Below, in pieces: positions 22,546 through 33,923 of a stretch of DNA of 64,000 nucleotides. The stretch spans positions 14,550,501-14,614,500 of the forward strand of contig NC_058196.1 of the NCBI RefSeq assembly GCF_907165205.1. Reading direction: 5' to 3'. Source of the DNA: Coccinella septempunctata. Lineage: Eukaryota > Arthropoda > Insecta > Coleoptera > Coccinellidae. The stretch's first letter is position 1; every line of letters begins with the position of its first letter. The translations under genes were made by a program, and so were the position numbers. The notes beneath the pieces were generated by a model that saw nothing but the letters and a program-made list of their open reading frames with translations, ran no database searches and was not told where the DNA came from.

Positions 22546-23370
22546 ATTGATATTAGTTGTGGCAACGGCGTTATGACATTAACGACATTTCATGAGTGCC
22601 AACCTAACTTCGTTCTAGTTACAAAAACTTGAGAAAATTATTTCATGGCCAACCGACTGCTAAAATAAATTTGAATGAAGTATACCTATAATCGAATATA
22701 AAAAATTGAACGAATATTAGTATCATTTAGATTGCGTTTAATGATCCAATTAGAACTAAAGAGCACAATTTTTGCTTTCGGCAACTATTCCTCGGAAAAT
22801 ACAACAGATAAGTTCATGAAAAGTTTGTAAATAAATTGATTTGAATAAAAACAATTGAGCACATTTTTAGCCAACACAATATTCTGATTTCTTGTTCAAT
22901 ATCTGAAAAAATATTTCATTGATCAATATTGATCAAAAGGTTGAAACATAGACATTACAATCAGCATACTAATTTTCTCTTCTAGTCTCAAGTGCTTCTT
23001 GAGTATTATTTTAGCTAGATGAGAAAAGAATTGACATACATTTATTGATTTGAAATGAATAATTCAACTATGATATAATAAATCGATTAATACATTCGAA
23101 GTTACTATACCTGTGAAATTTCACTTTATCTGTCTTTTCAACTCATTTCGTACTATTAATTGCACTCTACGAGGACACCATTATTACTTTCATAATAGAA
23201 AAAGGATACGACATTCAAAGTTGATCTAAAATTGATGAGAAAATTCTGAAAATTCCGATAAATACAAAGTTCAAACGAATGTTTTGCCCATACTAGCTCT
23301 ATCTTATTTCGGCCGCACCCCCTCTCTCTCTACGCCGTGTCCATGTGTTTAATATGTCTATGATTCCTAC

Positions 23371-23670
23371 CGAACAATTGGCCTAATTATTATTTTGATC
23401 CAACAAAATACACGTGGACTCTTTAATCTTTCGTTTATAATGATCCGGTTCTGTCATTAAAATTTAAGTGTTAAGACAATCCATCATGTGTTCTCCTGTA
23501 ATAGAACAAACATGATCTGCGATTTGTGATATATTAATCTCTCAATTTTTAATATTATTTTTATGTTGGCGTTTTCTTATTTCTAGAGGTCTAGACGTTT
23601 CACCTGTATTAACTTTACCACAAATATAGGGAATATCGGAATATTGTTTAATTGATTTGTTTCCAGAGAT
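23371..23670 (-). pseudogene. Penelope-like element, GIY-YIG endonuclease fragment
   Basis: Minus-strand translation reads SDIPYICGKVNTGETSRPLE, then IRKRQHKNNIKN, a stop, EINISQIADHVCSITGEHMM, and DHYKRKIKESTCILLDQNN. The C-G-K-V-(Y)-(I/T)-G-E-T-x-R-x-L-x-x-R-x-x-x-H pattern with IADH downstream is the GIY-YIG nuclease domain found at the C terminus of Penelope-like elements. The usual YIG is here NTG. In-frame stops make it dead. It was interrupted by the 16880-23362 element. Confidence 0.72.
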
Positions 23671-23715
23671 TGGGACTGAAAACCATAAAAAGTTTCAGAA
23701 AGAGCAGAATCCTCC

Positions 23716-24839
23716 CAAAATGAATTTCAATCGATATCCGATATTGGATTACCAGAAATGAGTCAGAAATGCTATTGAGATTGGCATTGAAAGGGTATCA
23801 CAGATTACAGAACCAAGTTTAGATTCGAAACTCGCTCATCATTCTGAAACCAATCTACAGATGGATCATATAAAAACGAGATCAGATAGTTTTTGTGTCT
23901 GCAAACTGAAACGATCTAAAGATAGGATAATTGGAAACTGCCGTTACAGAGCGAAATATCAATTGGCGCTCTTTCTCTAGAGTTGCTTCGCTTCCGTGTT
24001 GCAGGATATCATAATGTTTCTCGGAAAAAAGTTTTTTAATGTTTCGGCTTTTTTGAATGAAAAATATTGTTCAACCAGTACGAGAGATCACACCAGAAGA
24101 ATGACTTGTAGCTACAAAATCTACTGTTGGTAAACAGTTTTTTCTTGTACGGTTCATGCAGGAAATCACTTTTAATTTTTTTCTCAGAGTCGAAGTGCTA
24201 TATGAGAAATTAAGGAGACGAATAATTCCTATTTTTAAGCCTAATCCAAGGAAAAGAATGAATATACAAAAATAATTCTCAAGATATTGGGAGGAGTCTC
24301 TTATTGCCCTTAATGAGGATGACAAGTTGTCATCCTCCTGTCATTTTCAAGCAATTCTTTTTTTCTTTCAAAACATTGACACCCTGATTACCAAAAACGA
24401 ACCAAATTAGGACACTATAATGATGTGTCTCTAATAAAAAAATTTATTTTCCCTTGGTAAAACAATACTGGACGTATGACGGTTCAACAATGGGTTTTCC
24501 TACACAACGGGCTAGTAAATTCTGATTTCTGAAGTGCTCTATTAGAACATTCTACGTCAGTTTCACAATCCGGCAACGCCATCTATCATTTTGAATTCAT
24601 TATTCATTCGAAAAAGTGTAACGATCCTGTTTTGCGTATCTAGTAATTCGATATTTTCTTTTTGAGTTATAGTTATAGTTTTCTCTTTTTGCGTTGCGTG
24701 ACATCAAAGTACGTTTAAGGACAGCCTTGAACCGGGAATTATTTTTGTTGTTATTTCCATAGCCCTGCTATTTTCGCCGTTTCGCTGCGGATCCATCCGG
24801 TTTAGGGGAGTAGTAACTCGATTGTCCTAGTAGCTTAGC
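23716..24839. other. No recognisable gene
   Basis: AT-rich DNA bounded by the Penelope-like remnant and a repeat-family copy. Minus-strand open stretches (for example 24071-24325) match nothing I recognise. It may include more of the decayed Penelope-like element. Confidence 0.35.
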
Positions 24840-24992
24840 CGAATGGTGACTACATGTACGCCAAGTGCCACAACAACCATTGGACATCCATAAAAGTATT
24901 TCGAGTATCGAGTCCAGAGGTAAGACAGCACTCCGTACCTACTATCAACTTGGAATCTGAGCTTCAACCTCACGTTCTGTTCGACTTCTACC
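24840..24992. repeat. Dispersed repeat family, copy 1 (resumes 26206-26426)
   Basis: Words such as GCCAAGTRCCA, CATCCATAAAA-like, GGT(A/G)AGACARCACTC and AACTTGGAA-CT are shared with 50025-50310 in the same order, and both end in a CATTGTCCGCT word (26414-26423 and about 50281). This copy is split by the hAT at 24993-26197. No coding capacity was recognised; it could be an LTR or a UTR of an undetermined element. Confidence 0.5.
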
Positions 24993-26197
24993 TAGTGATG
25001 CCCACGAGAGTCTCGTCTCGTCTCGTCTCGAAAACGAGACGAGACTCGAGATGAGACCTGATATTCCATGTACGAGACGAGACAAGACTTTCCTCGGTCT
25101 CGTCTCGAGTTTCGTACGAGAGTCTCGCAGTGGTCACGTAGTCTCGTGAATAATTCAGACGATAGAAGACTCAGAGGAGTATTGCTTTCGAATTTGAAAA
25201 CTTCGCGAAATCGAGATCGGAAATGGTTGATTGAAATTCAAAACCATCAATTTATTGAAATATTTCACATCTGACAATACGAATATCACAAATTTCAAAT
25301 TATGGGAACATAATTGTATTTGTAATTTATATAAATGATAGATTGATATTGGTATTTTCACACCCTTGGCCTTTTCTCTCGTCATTCCTGATAATGGAAA
25401 ATGATCTGGATATAAACTATATTTACCCCATAATGAAATAATCCGTAGTGTTAAGAATCATTCGAGTTCGAGGCTCGTTCGGGTCGAAAATTTTCCCCTT
25501 TCAGTTTTGATTTGAAATAGTGAGACATTTTTTGTGAAATTCAAAGAGCTTTTATATTTGTGTAGGAAGGGACCGGATATCCTATTACAGATTATACAAA
25601 GGAATTCGCCGAGTTTCTTATTCTGATTCGTATCATCAATTTTTTTTATTTTTTCTCATGCAAGACTTCGTAAGCACGAAAAAAAAATGCTTGTAACATG
25701 AAAAATTTTATCAGAATGAGGACAGCAGCAATTCTTTACTTCCCAAGACGAACGTACTCTTATTCGTTAAAACTTTCAGGGTATGTAGGTAAAGCACGAT
25801 TCACCAGTTCTAATAGAACTATAACTAGATATTTGTTTTCTGATACTGAACGATAGACGGAAGTTTTTGCTTCATTTACTTCTATAGGTCATGAAACAAG
25901 CACAACAATCAATAAATAAATTTCATATAATATTATAATTATACTTTCACAGACAAATAATTGTAAAGAATTACTCGGTAGATAAACTAGAATATGCGTT
26001 ATAATCATTAGATTTAAATATTCCGCTTTTAAAAAATGTTATCATCGACGAGATCACGAGACTCTCGAACGAGACTCGAGACGAGACGAGACTAAGAGCC
26101 TACCAGACGAGACTCGAGAAGAGACTTCGTGTCTTATCGGCGAGACGAGACGAGACTACAGTAAAGTCTCGTCTCGTTGGTCTCGTGGGCATCACTA
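24993..26197. mobile_element. Non-autonomous hAT-like element with TCTCG arrays, 1205 bp
   Basis: The ends are TAGTGATGCCCACGAGA at 24993 and TCTCGTGGGCATCACTA ending at 26197, perfect inverted repeats of 17 bp. The 8-bp duplication CTTCTACC lies at 24985-24992 and 26198-26205. Just inside both ends are runs of TCTCG/CGAGA words (25009-25145 and 26050-26185). The interior is AT-rich without a transposase frame. The 8-bp TSD and TAGTG end suggest hAT. Confidence 0.85.
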
Positions 26198-26428
26198 CTT
26201 CTACCACTCCTAGAAGTATGAATTCCTGGCTGGCGTGCAAACCCGTTGGGAGCAGAAACCAGAATGGTAAACAATTGTGCCCTTTTAAATTGTCCTATCC
26301 GGTTCTCCCCGCTGGAAGTAAGATTTCCTGGCCAGCGTGCAAATTCGTTGGGAGAATAAAATAGAGTTTTCCTGACCTGTAATCCCCCTGTTTTGAAGCT
26401 GAGTCCCGTCTTCATTGTCCGCTGATTA

Positions 26429-27733
26429 ACGGGTGATTTTTTAAGAGGTATAGGATTTGATTTTCAAAAAAAAACACAAAAAATTTGAGAAAATTGATGT
26501 AATCTTTATTGGACTCGGTAGAACGATCAATATAATTTAATGTTTGAAGATGATTTCATGTAAATGTTGGCCGCGGCTCCGCTTTAGATAGCCCATGCGC
26601 AAGGTCCAATTTTGGCACACTCTCTCCAACATATCGGCGGGTATTTCACGAATAAATGCTTCAATATTGGCTTCAAGTGCACCAATCGTTGCTGGCTTAT
26701 CCGTGTAGACATGAGCCTTAACATGGCCCCACAAAAAATAGTCCAAAGGCGTTAGATCACACGATCTAGGCGGCCAATTGACGGGCCCCAAACGTGAGAT
26801 AAACTGTTCACCGAAGGCGGCTCTCAATTTGGTCATTGTTTCGCGTGCCGTGTGGCATGTGGCACCGTCTTGTTGAAACCACATGTCAGGCATGTCCAAT
26901 TCTTCCATTTTGGGCAAAAAAAATCGTCAATCATCACACGGTAGCGCTCGCCATTCACAGTAACGTTCCGCCCATCGTCGCCTTTGAAGAAGTACGGCCC
27001 GATGATGCCACCGGCCCATAATCCACACCAAACAGTGACTTTTTCAGGATGCATTGGTAGCTCTTGCAATGCTTCTGGCTGGTCTTCACTCCAGATGCGG
27101 CAATTTTGCTTGTTGACGTATCCATTCAACCAGAAATGAGCTTCGTCGCTGAACACAATTCTTCGATAAAAAAGTGGATCATCCTCCAACTTTGCCAGCG
27201 CCCATTCACCAAATATTAGACGTTGTGGGAAGTCGTGTGGCTTCAATTCTTGGACAAGCTGTATCTTATAAGGTTTTACACCCAAATCCTTTCGCAAAAT
27301 TTTCCACGTCGTTGAGTAACAGAGGCCCAATTGCTGCGAACGGCGACGAATCGACATTTCACGGTCATCAGTAACACTGGCGGATACAGCCGCAATATTT
27401 TCTTCGGTCCTCACTCTACGTATGCGTGTTGTTGGTTTAATGTCCAATAGTGTAAACTGCGTTCGAAATTTAGTCACAAGCTTCCGAATAGCTCCCTCAG
27501 TAGGCCGACCAAACTGCCCATAAATTGGAAGAAGTGCGCGATGCACTCTCTTAACCGAGCATGAATTTTGATAGTAAAATTCAATAATTTGCAAGCGTTG
27601 TTCGTTCGTAAGTCGATTCATGATTAAATTATAGATAAAACTGAACAAGTTTTACATTGACACAAGACACGATTCACGCGTGATCTGTCAAAAACAATGT
27701 TGCCAAAAAGATACCAGCAAAAAAATCACAGTT
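26429..27733 (-). mobile_element. Mariner-like element, nearly intact, TA target site
   Basis: About 1305 bp, flanked by TA (26427-26428, 27734-27735). The ends are imperfect inverted repeats, ACGGGTGATTTTTTAAGAGG at the left and AACTGTGATTTTTTTGCTGG read inward from the right. It contains one transposase gene on the minus strand with a single frameshift. Size and target are those of an IS630/mariner element. Confidence 0.8.
26537..27621 (-). pseudogene. Mariner-like transposase, one frameshift from intact
   Basis: The start ATG (27619-27621) opens MNRLTNEQRLQIIEFYYQNS, a helix-turn-helix N terminus. Then come the first catalytic Asp (RRIVFSDEAHFWLNG), the GGIIGPYFF box, the second (MWFQQDGATCHTA) and the third (PPRSCDLTPLDYFLWGHV). 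I count 36 residues between the second and third Asp, unlike the 34 of classical mariners. The enzyme cuts and pastes at TA sites. The frame is lost only near 26915-26930, in a run of eight Ts just before the second Asp box, so about 126 C-terminal residues are in another frame. Confidence 0.88.
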
Positions 27734-27735
27734 TA

Positions 27736-28849
27736 TTAGCGGATAAAATATTTTAAAAGTTTCATTGTCGGGGGTCCATTTTGGGTCTTCTCTACTCTGC
27801 ATATTATGACGATTAACTTGCCAATTATTGGATAGGAAACATTCATATTACCAAAAATCGAGTTGCGAAAATTTTAAGTTTTTTCTCATAAAGTCCTCAT
27901 TTCCGCAATAAATTTAATTGTTCTGCATGGCCTTGACTCTTGAACAAAGGATCGTTTTGTAGTTGTGGAAACCTATATTATGCCCGAACCAAGACAATAA
28001 TCGCATTGCGTGATATATAAGATCAAAGCTATTAAAATTCTCTACTGAGGAACAAAACTTATTGTAGAACAGAATGTTACGAAAAAAACCACTCAGTTCT
28101 CATTCCGGTAACTTTTCAACTTTCCAACACCATCCTGAAAACAAATTGAGGTTAATAGGGAATACTGCTTCTGACAAAAATGATGTACATATTTTTTATG
28201 AAATATCTTTTAAACGTCACATTTTGAAATACTCATTTCAAGCGTTTCCCAAAAAAAAATATTTCAAGCACTTAAAAATGAAAAATAAAAATGGGTATTT
28301 GAACTTTAAAGCGTTTCATTTCGATTGCACAAGTTGGCAACATCGATTGAAATATGCCTTGATAATAAAGGACAACAAATACATTATCTTGATGAGATAG
28401 ACAAAGATGGCTGTCTATGAAGTCTGCGACGAACGATGAGGGTCGTAAAATTTTATGGGATTTTTATGGCCGGTTGCAGTTGAAGCTCGCCAGTAAGTAC
28501 CTCGCTGTAAATCAACAGCTGTTATTTTATAAACAAGCTGAACGGACATTGTTCTTTTCATTGCCTAGTAGGCGCTGTTGCCAAATCGTAAACTCGAAAC
28601 TAAGCGATTTAAATTTTAAAACCCCATATTTGAAGAATGATTCTGAATAGTTCACGCGGAGCATTCGAAAAATTCATGAATGAAACCCATAAATATTCAG
28701 TTTAAGCTTGCATATGCAGTGATAACCCAAATTGAGGAGAATTCCCCATTGTTCTGAAAGACTATCTTGAGATCTAAAATTTGATGCCCCGATCGCTAAA
28801 TTGTCTTGAAAATCGACAAAGTTATAAGCCTGGAGAGTTTTAGTTGGCA
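27736..28849. other. No recognisable gene
   Basis: AT-rich DNA. Plus-strand open stretches at 28074-28400 and 28417-28650 give no family resemblance and have low-complexity, Lys/Asn-rich composition, so I do not call them genes. Confidence 0.4.
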
Positions 28850-29578
28850 GAACTATATTATACATGATGTTTTCTAATTGAGTGTCAATATTTATGGGGG
28901 TGATTTTTGGGCCCATTTTAAGAAAAAAATTTTTTATAAACATATGTCCTAAACGTCTTACCTTTTGAGATACAGGGTGGTGAATTTTTCAAAAATAAAT
29001 CATTTGTTATCAATATCTACAATACCACTTCAAATATTTCATGAAACTTGTCATATATGTATACTATGAATCAAGAGGCATTTTTTAATGTATCACTTTT
29101 TTCCCAATTTCCACCAGTGGCGTTCGTACGTAATTTGACCTACCTATTTTGGCAGACAATGATGGTACGCCACAGATTTTTCCTGAAATAAAAATTATTT
29201 TTGAAATTCCCAATCATTTCTTTTTTCAATCCCATTCACGGTTCCTGCTTGAAAAAATAAAAACCGTTTCTCTGCATGATCATAACAATATCCTTAATAC
29301 ATACATATGACAATATCACCATGCAGAGACGTACGTAGAATTTATTTTCTTACATGAAACACGTGCGTCGGACTAAAAATATTCAAGAGATCAAATTTGC
29401 TCATAGTTGAATACAGTCAGTGGCGTGCCACTGATTGTCTAAATAATACCACCCTGTATCTCAAAAGGTAAGACGTTTAGGACATATGTTCATATGGAGT
29501 TTTTTTCTTAAAATGGGCCCAAAAATCACCACCATAAATATTGACATTCAATCAGGAAACACCCTGTATAATTTTCTT
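28850..29578. repeat. Foldback element, ~130-bp arms
   Basis: The left arm (28850-28980) and right arm (29449-29578) are inverted copies sharing GTCAATATTTATGG, GTGATTTTTGGGCCCATTTT, and CATATGTCCTAAACGTCTTA followed by CCTTTTGAGATACAGGGTGG. The centre of ~470 bp is unrelated AT-rich sequence. The target duplication was not resolved. Confidence 0.75.
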
Positions 29579-31473
29579 CAATCGGTGGTCCTTTCAAGAG
29601 ATTAAAAGATCCTCGAATAAATTCTTCGCGTAGAACGCCACAAATGTTCAGAAAAGGAAGCTTCCAGGATATGCACCCTCCGGTTCACAGGTCAATTTCA
29701 AAACTGGAAGAGGTAATAATGTTCAGACTGATTGCATATTTCGAAGATAAAACATTAATGAGCCAAGATTAATTGGAGATTGTGTGCCAAGTTTTAATAG
29801 CAGATGACTTGATGACGTATCTCATCCCCGAGTCCCCGAAATGTTCTGCATCTGCACTAAAAACCTGTAAAATCATTCATTCAACATCCTGTACATTCAA
29901 ATGAGGAATGTTTAAATGATTGATATATGTTTTTCCATTTACATTTTTTTACCTTCCATGTAATTTATCTGATTCAAAATATACTTATTATCATTTGTTG
30001 GTTTGGTTCAACCTTCAACTTTCACCACCTTATACAGTGAGTTATTAATATAAAAGAAATAGACATCAGGCTCTTTGCTAAAATGGTGCGATTAATATCT
30101 GCTACCTCCGATACTTCCTCAGACATCGATCAGTGTTCACGTCTCATCAAACTGGCAATTTTTCACCCCATTATCTACGTACGCCGTGTAGGGTTCCCCA
30201 AGTTTGGCAGCTGGCAGGGGTTTTCTCCATTAATTTATTGATACGCTGAGTTATGGTGACCACCAGAAGGAGTAATTCTGCCATCGATCCTTTTCGGGTA
30301 TATGCGACGCTTTGTCCCGAGACTATTAACCCATTTTCCGCTGGACGGGATGTCCATTCTGGATATATTCTATCGGAGACTATTATCTGGAAGGGGACTA
30401 ACGCACTCATGAGCGGAATATTTATATTTCATTAGACTGAGTTGATTTAACCTCTTTTGGAATGTGGAGTGGGGTTTAATATCGAGAAAGCTATCCGAGT
30501 AAATCGCAATCTGATTTTGAATTGTGAGGGGTCTTGTGAATATATGGTTTCTTGTTCTGTATTTCATTTATAATCGAAAGAAGTCTCGTGAGACGATTTT
30601 TGTCATATCCATATTTTATATTTGTAATATCTTGTTTGGATTGGTAATTAATATTCAATGCAATAACACTTGTAGTTTTATGCCATTTATTTATGTCTCA
30701 GTTTTCAGTACCAGCCTTTGATATTTACGCCAACATATACGGAATTATTTTATATAAGATAAGGAGGGTACACAGATGTATTCTCATTAAGATCTCGGCG
30801 AAGAATGAATCGATCGTCCGACCGAAAACATATTTTACATTTCACATGTTATGATTGAATTACCTTTATGAAATTCAAATTTGCGCGGGATATATTACAA
30901 TATTACATTCAACTTATTGTATTAGGATGTATTAAGATGGCGCTATAACAAATTTCCTAGAAATCATTATTTGCAATCCATCAAACTCTGGTAGTCGTTA
31001 AATTTAACGAACGGAACTTAACTAACACTTTATAGAAAGTTTGAATTAACGGGCCCTAAGCACTTTGTCTTGAGAAAGAGACCAATTTACTCAGCAGAAG
31101 ACGTTCACGTAGTTGTCATCAGCCCATTACATTAGTACGTTTCTACTTCTTCTTAGTTCTTAGTACTTCTGCTTGAACCACTATCATTTAATGAGCTTTC
31201 CAGTACCACTGGTTCATAGCACCTGTCGGCCTGTCTAGAAATTTTCCCATTTTCCCTAAAAAGTAAAGCCCATTGAGAATGTAGAGTGGCGTTTCAAGGG
31301 TTTATCACTGCTATATTACTGGCCACTAAAATCGTAATCCGTTTTCGAAAAACCTCAAGTCATTGAAGATTCTGTAAAAAAAATGTTTTCTAAGTGAAGG
31401 TTCCTTCTTTTTTGAAATGCTTACTACTTTTAAAGCCCCTGTAACTCTAGAACCGTTCATTTATGCGGGATTA
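29579..31473. other. No recognisable gene
   Basis: 1.9 kb of AT-rich DNA. No RT, transposase or protease motifs and no long open frame. Short overlapping open stretches on both strands near 30170-30720 look like chance. Confidence 0.4.
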
Positions 31474-32667
31474 TACGAGGATGTATTGATATCTAGTTAG
31501 CCTAGACCAGTTCCATACATAAAAAAATATTGCGTCACCATAGCAAAGAACAATAACTCATTAGAAGTGTCAGTGTGAAGTTTGAGGTCAAAAAAGTAAA
31601 CCAGAATTACGCTATAAATTAAAAGAAAGAAGATGTCCACAGAAATTGTGAAAATCGAAAAATTTGAGTATCGAGCCATCATTAAGTACGTGTATTCTGT
31701 ATTTGAAAGGGTTAAGAGGAAAGCAGATTTACGAATTTCTTAATGCCCTTGGTGATCAATGTCCTTCGTATGGACTGCAAGCTTCAAAAGAGGTAAATTT
31801 TCCATTGAAGATGATGACCGATCTGGAAGGCCAGTTTTTGTTTCAGTCCTCGAAAATATCGTTGAAGTTCATGACATGATTTTATCAGACCGTCGAATTG
31901 GGCTAAAACGGATATCTGAAGCACAATTTGGGCATCAAAAAAATTGCTGAAATATGGATCCCCAAATGTTTGAATGTTGACCAAAAGCGTGCAAGGGTAG
32001 CAGCATCGCGTTCGATCTGTGCTCGATTTAAAAACGATGCAGACTTCTTAAACAGATTTGTTACTATGGATGAGACTTGAGTACATTTCTACGTTCCAGA
32101 AACAACAATCGATGGAATGGCGACACTCTGGTTCTCCAAGACCTAAGAAGTTTCTTGTCCAACAATCTGCTGGAAAAGTTCTTGCTTCAGTTTTTTGGGA
32201 TCGCCATGGGGTAATCATGATTGATTTTTTGGATTAGTATAGAACAATAACCGGAGACTATCACGAAAAGACGCGGAAAGCTATTCAAAGGTGTTTTGTT
32301 TTTGAAGGACAACGCCCCTGCACACAAATCTCATGTTGCCATGCAGAAAATTCGTGATTTGAGGTTTGAATTACTAGAACACCCCTCTTATTCACCAGAT
32401 TTGTCTCCATCCGACTATCATCCCTTTCCTCAACTGAAAAAAAGTTTAAAAGGTCGTAAATTTTCTTCCAACGAGGAGGTAATAAGAGCTGTGGAGGTCT
32501 GGTTTGCAGAGCAAGAAGAAACATTTTTTCTGAAGACTGGAGACGTTGCAGGTTCGCTGTAAAAAATGTATCCAATTAAGAGGAGAAATTTTGAGTGACA
32601 AAATATTTTGACATAAAAATTTTTTCGGTTTTATAGTAGGCTAAGAATTTTTCAATATATCCTCGTA
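31474..32667 (+). mobile_element. Classical mariner (DD34D type), decayed
   Basis: The inverted ends are TACGAGGATGTATTGATATC at 31474 and TACGAGGATATATTGAAAAA read inward from 32667, with a shared TTAGCCTA box ~30 bases in; TA is part of or flanks the termini. At ~1.2 kb it has mariner size. It carries one degenerate transposase gene on the plus strand. Confidence 0.8.
31633..32562 (+). pseudogene. Mariner transposase, several frameshifts
   Basis: From ATG 31633 the frames give MSTEIVKIEKFEYRAIIKYV, then WTASFKRGKFSIEDDDRSGR and PVFVSV (the E-D-x-x-R-S-G-R-P box), FVTMDETWVHFY-like (first Asp, near 32065), FLKDNAPAHKSH (second Asp) and HPSYSPDLSPSDYHPFPQLK (third Asp). YSPDLxPSDYHxF is diagnostic of mariner. 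Frameshifts between blocks and stops near 32145 and 32235 make it inactive. Confidence 0.85.
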
Positions 32668-32671
32668 TATA

Positions 32672-33337
32672 GTCGCCTTTGACGTGAATGGGTGGTCTAA
32701 TCCACAATTTTAGATTTTCTGAGTTAGAACTGTAGATAATTTCATAAAAGCTCAAATTTTGTAGTGAAGACATTCAATCGATTTGTCGCTTATTCGTTGA
32801 GTTCTAACAAAATTGCTAAAAGATCTAAGCAGCAATTTTTTTAAGTGAATAGAACCTAGCGGCTTGGACCTTTCCATAACTGTTTTCTACAGGGCTGATT
32901 TGAATTATTCAATAGGGAACTCTAACGATTTGTCAAAATCAGCTAAGCGTTCGTTGTCGTGGGGCACACAAGCTTTTCCCTCCATTGATTCACATGCTGT
33001 TTTGGTCGAGTTTTGTGTTTTGTGCATGTTTTTGGACAAAAATGTTCTTCCTGACGTTAGATTAGAGTGATTAGACTATAACTTTCTCAGAAATGCCTCT
33101 TTACAGCTTTGTGTGCCCCACGGCAACGAACGGTAAGCTGATTTTGACAAATCGTTAGAGTACCCTATAGGAGATAGGAGTTAAAAGTCGTAACCTACAT
33201 TTGAGAATCTGAGACTTGAATTCTATAATTCTAGACGTGGACTAGGCGTTAATGATTTTCTAGAGCCAAAAAAGTTCAAATGTGTTTTACTCGAAATTTA
33301 TATTGAGTGGATTAGACCCATTCACGTCCAAGGCGAC
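32672..33337. mobile_element. TIR element abutting the mariner, hosting a small MITE
   Basis: The left end GTCGCCTTTGACGTGAATGG at 32672 and the right end read inward GTCGCCTTGGACGTGAATGG from 33337 are inverted repeats continuing into GTCTAATCCAC. The interior is non-coding and is interrupted by the palindromic MITE 32915-33165. The target duplication is not clear. Confidence 0.6.
32915..33165. mobile_element. Palindromic TA-target MITE, copy 1 (251 bp)
   Basis: It starts GGGAACTCTAACGATTTGTC and ends with the near complement (GACAAATCGTTAGAGTACCC); arms continue through AAATCAGCT and GTGGGGCACACAA, ~60 bp each. TA flanks at 32913-32914 and 33166-33167. A second copy lies at 61481-61742. 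TA targets and no coding capacity suggest a Tc1/mariner-mobilised MITE. Confidence 0.82.
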
Positions 33338-33923
33338 GAATAGGAACATCAATTTCATTCACAATTAATTGTAAATAATTTTTATATTCAACAGACCATT
33401 AATTCTTCAAAGCAAATCATATCATAGCATACAATTAGGAATACTTGAATACTTGAAAGAATATCTCTTTCCTATATCATTTTTTCTGTATCGACTAGGT
33501 TTAAAAGACACATGCTGTTGGAAAATGTTATTTTCAATTCCATCTCACAACGTTTCATCGAATGAAATTAATTTCGGAATGTATATTTGATGAATCTTTT
33601 TCGAAGGCAAGTCATAGATGTGTGTGATATGTGATGTGTCATAGATTTAGCTAGTTATTCTAAAGGAAATTTTGTTTTTCCAGGGGTGGCATAGCTCACT
33701 ATAAAAATTTAAATCGACTATATCTTTTGATCAGACAGAATCTGAAAAAACGGAACAAACGAGTGAGCTACGGCATCATTCAATCCCCTGCAGCAAGGGC
33801 AAGATGACTTATAGACACACGTTCATATTATTTTATTTCACTTGTGAATTGAAATATTTTAATTTTACTGAATGGATTAACTTCAACTGGACCTTGTTGC
33901 AATGGTTTGAATAATATCGTCTA
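33338..33923. other. No recognisable gene
   Basis: AT-rich DNA between the TIR element and copy 2 of the Tc1-like derivative. No long open frame or repeat partner was recognised in the window. Confidence 0.4.

Larger units (their letters stand above)
17031..22682. mobile_element. Tc1-like deletion derivative, copy 1, hosting a THAP element
   Basis: The TIR starts TACTTCATTCAACTTTATTT at 17031; the right end reads inward TACTTCATTCAAATTTATTT. Both continue through AGCAGTCGGTTGGCCATG. TA flanks both sides (17029-17030, 22683-22684). A second copy at 33924-39457 is collinear outside their different insertions. Without the insert at 17229-21660 this copy is about 1.2 kb. It keeps an N-terminal transposase fragment with an intron (22190-22520) and nothing catalytic. 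Confidence 0.82.
16880..23362. mobile_element. Non-autonomous P-like element, 8-bp TSD, hosting a nest
   Basis: The ends are inverted repeats starting CATAGAC: CATAGACCTATAAAACATAT at 16880, and CATAGACATATTAAACACAT read inward from 23362. Subterminal inverted boxes (GTGCGGCC.., GAGCTAGTATGGGCAA) follow. The 8-bp duplication ATTCCTAC lies at 16872-16879 and 23363-23370. Once the Tc1-like insertion 17031-22682 is removed, only about 830 bp belong to this element. A CA start, ~30-bp TIR and 8-bp TSD suit the P superfamily; hAT is the alternative. Confidence 0.7.
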
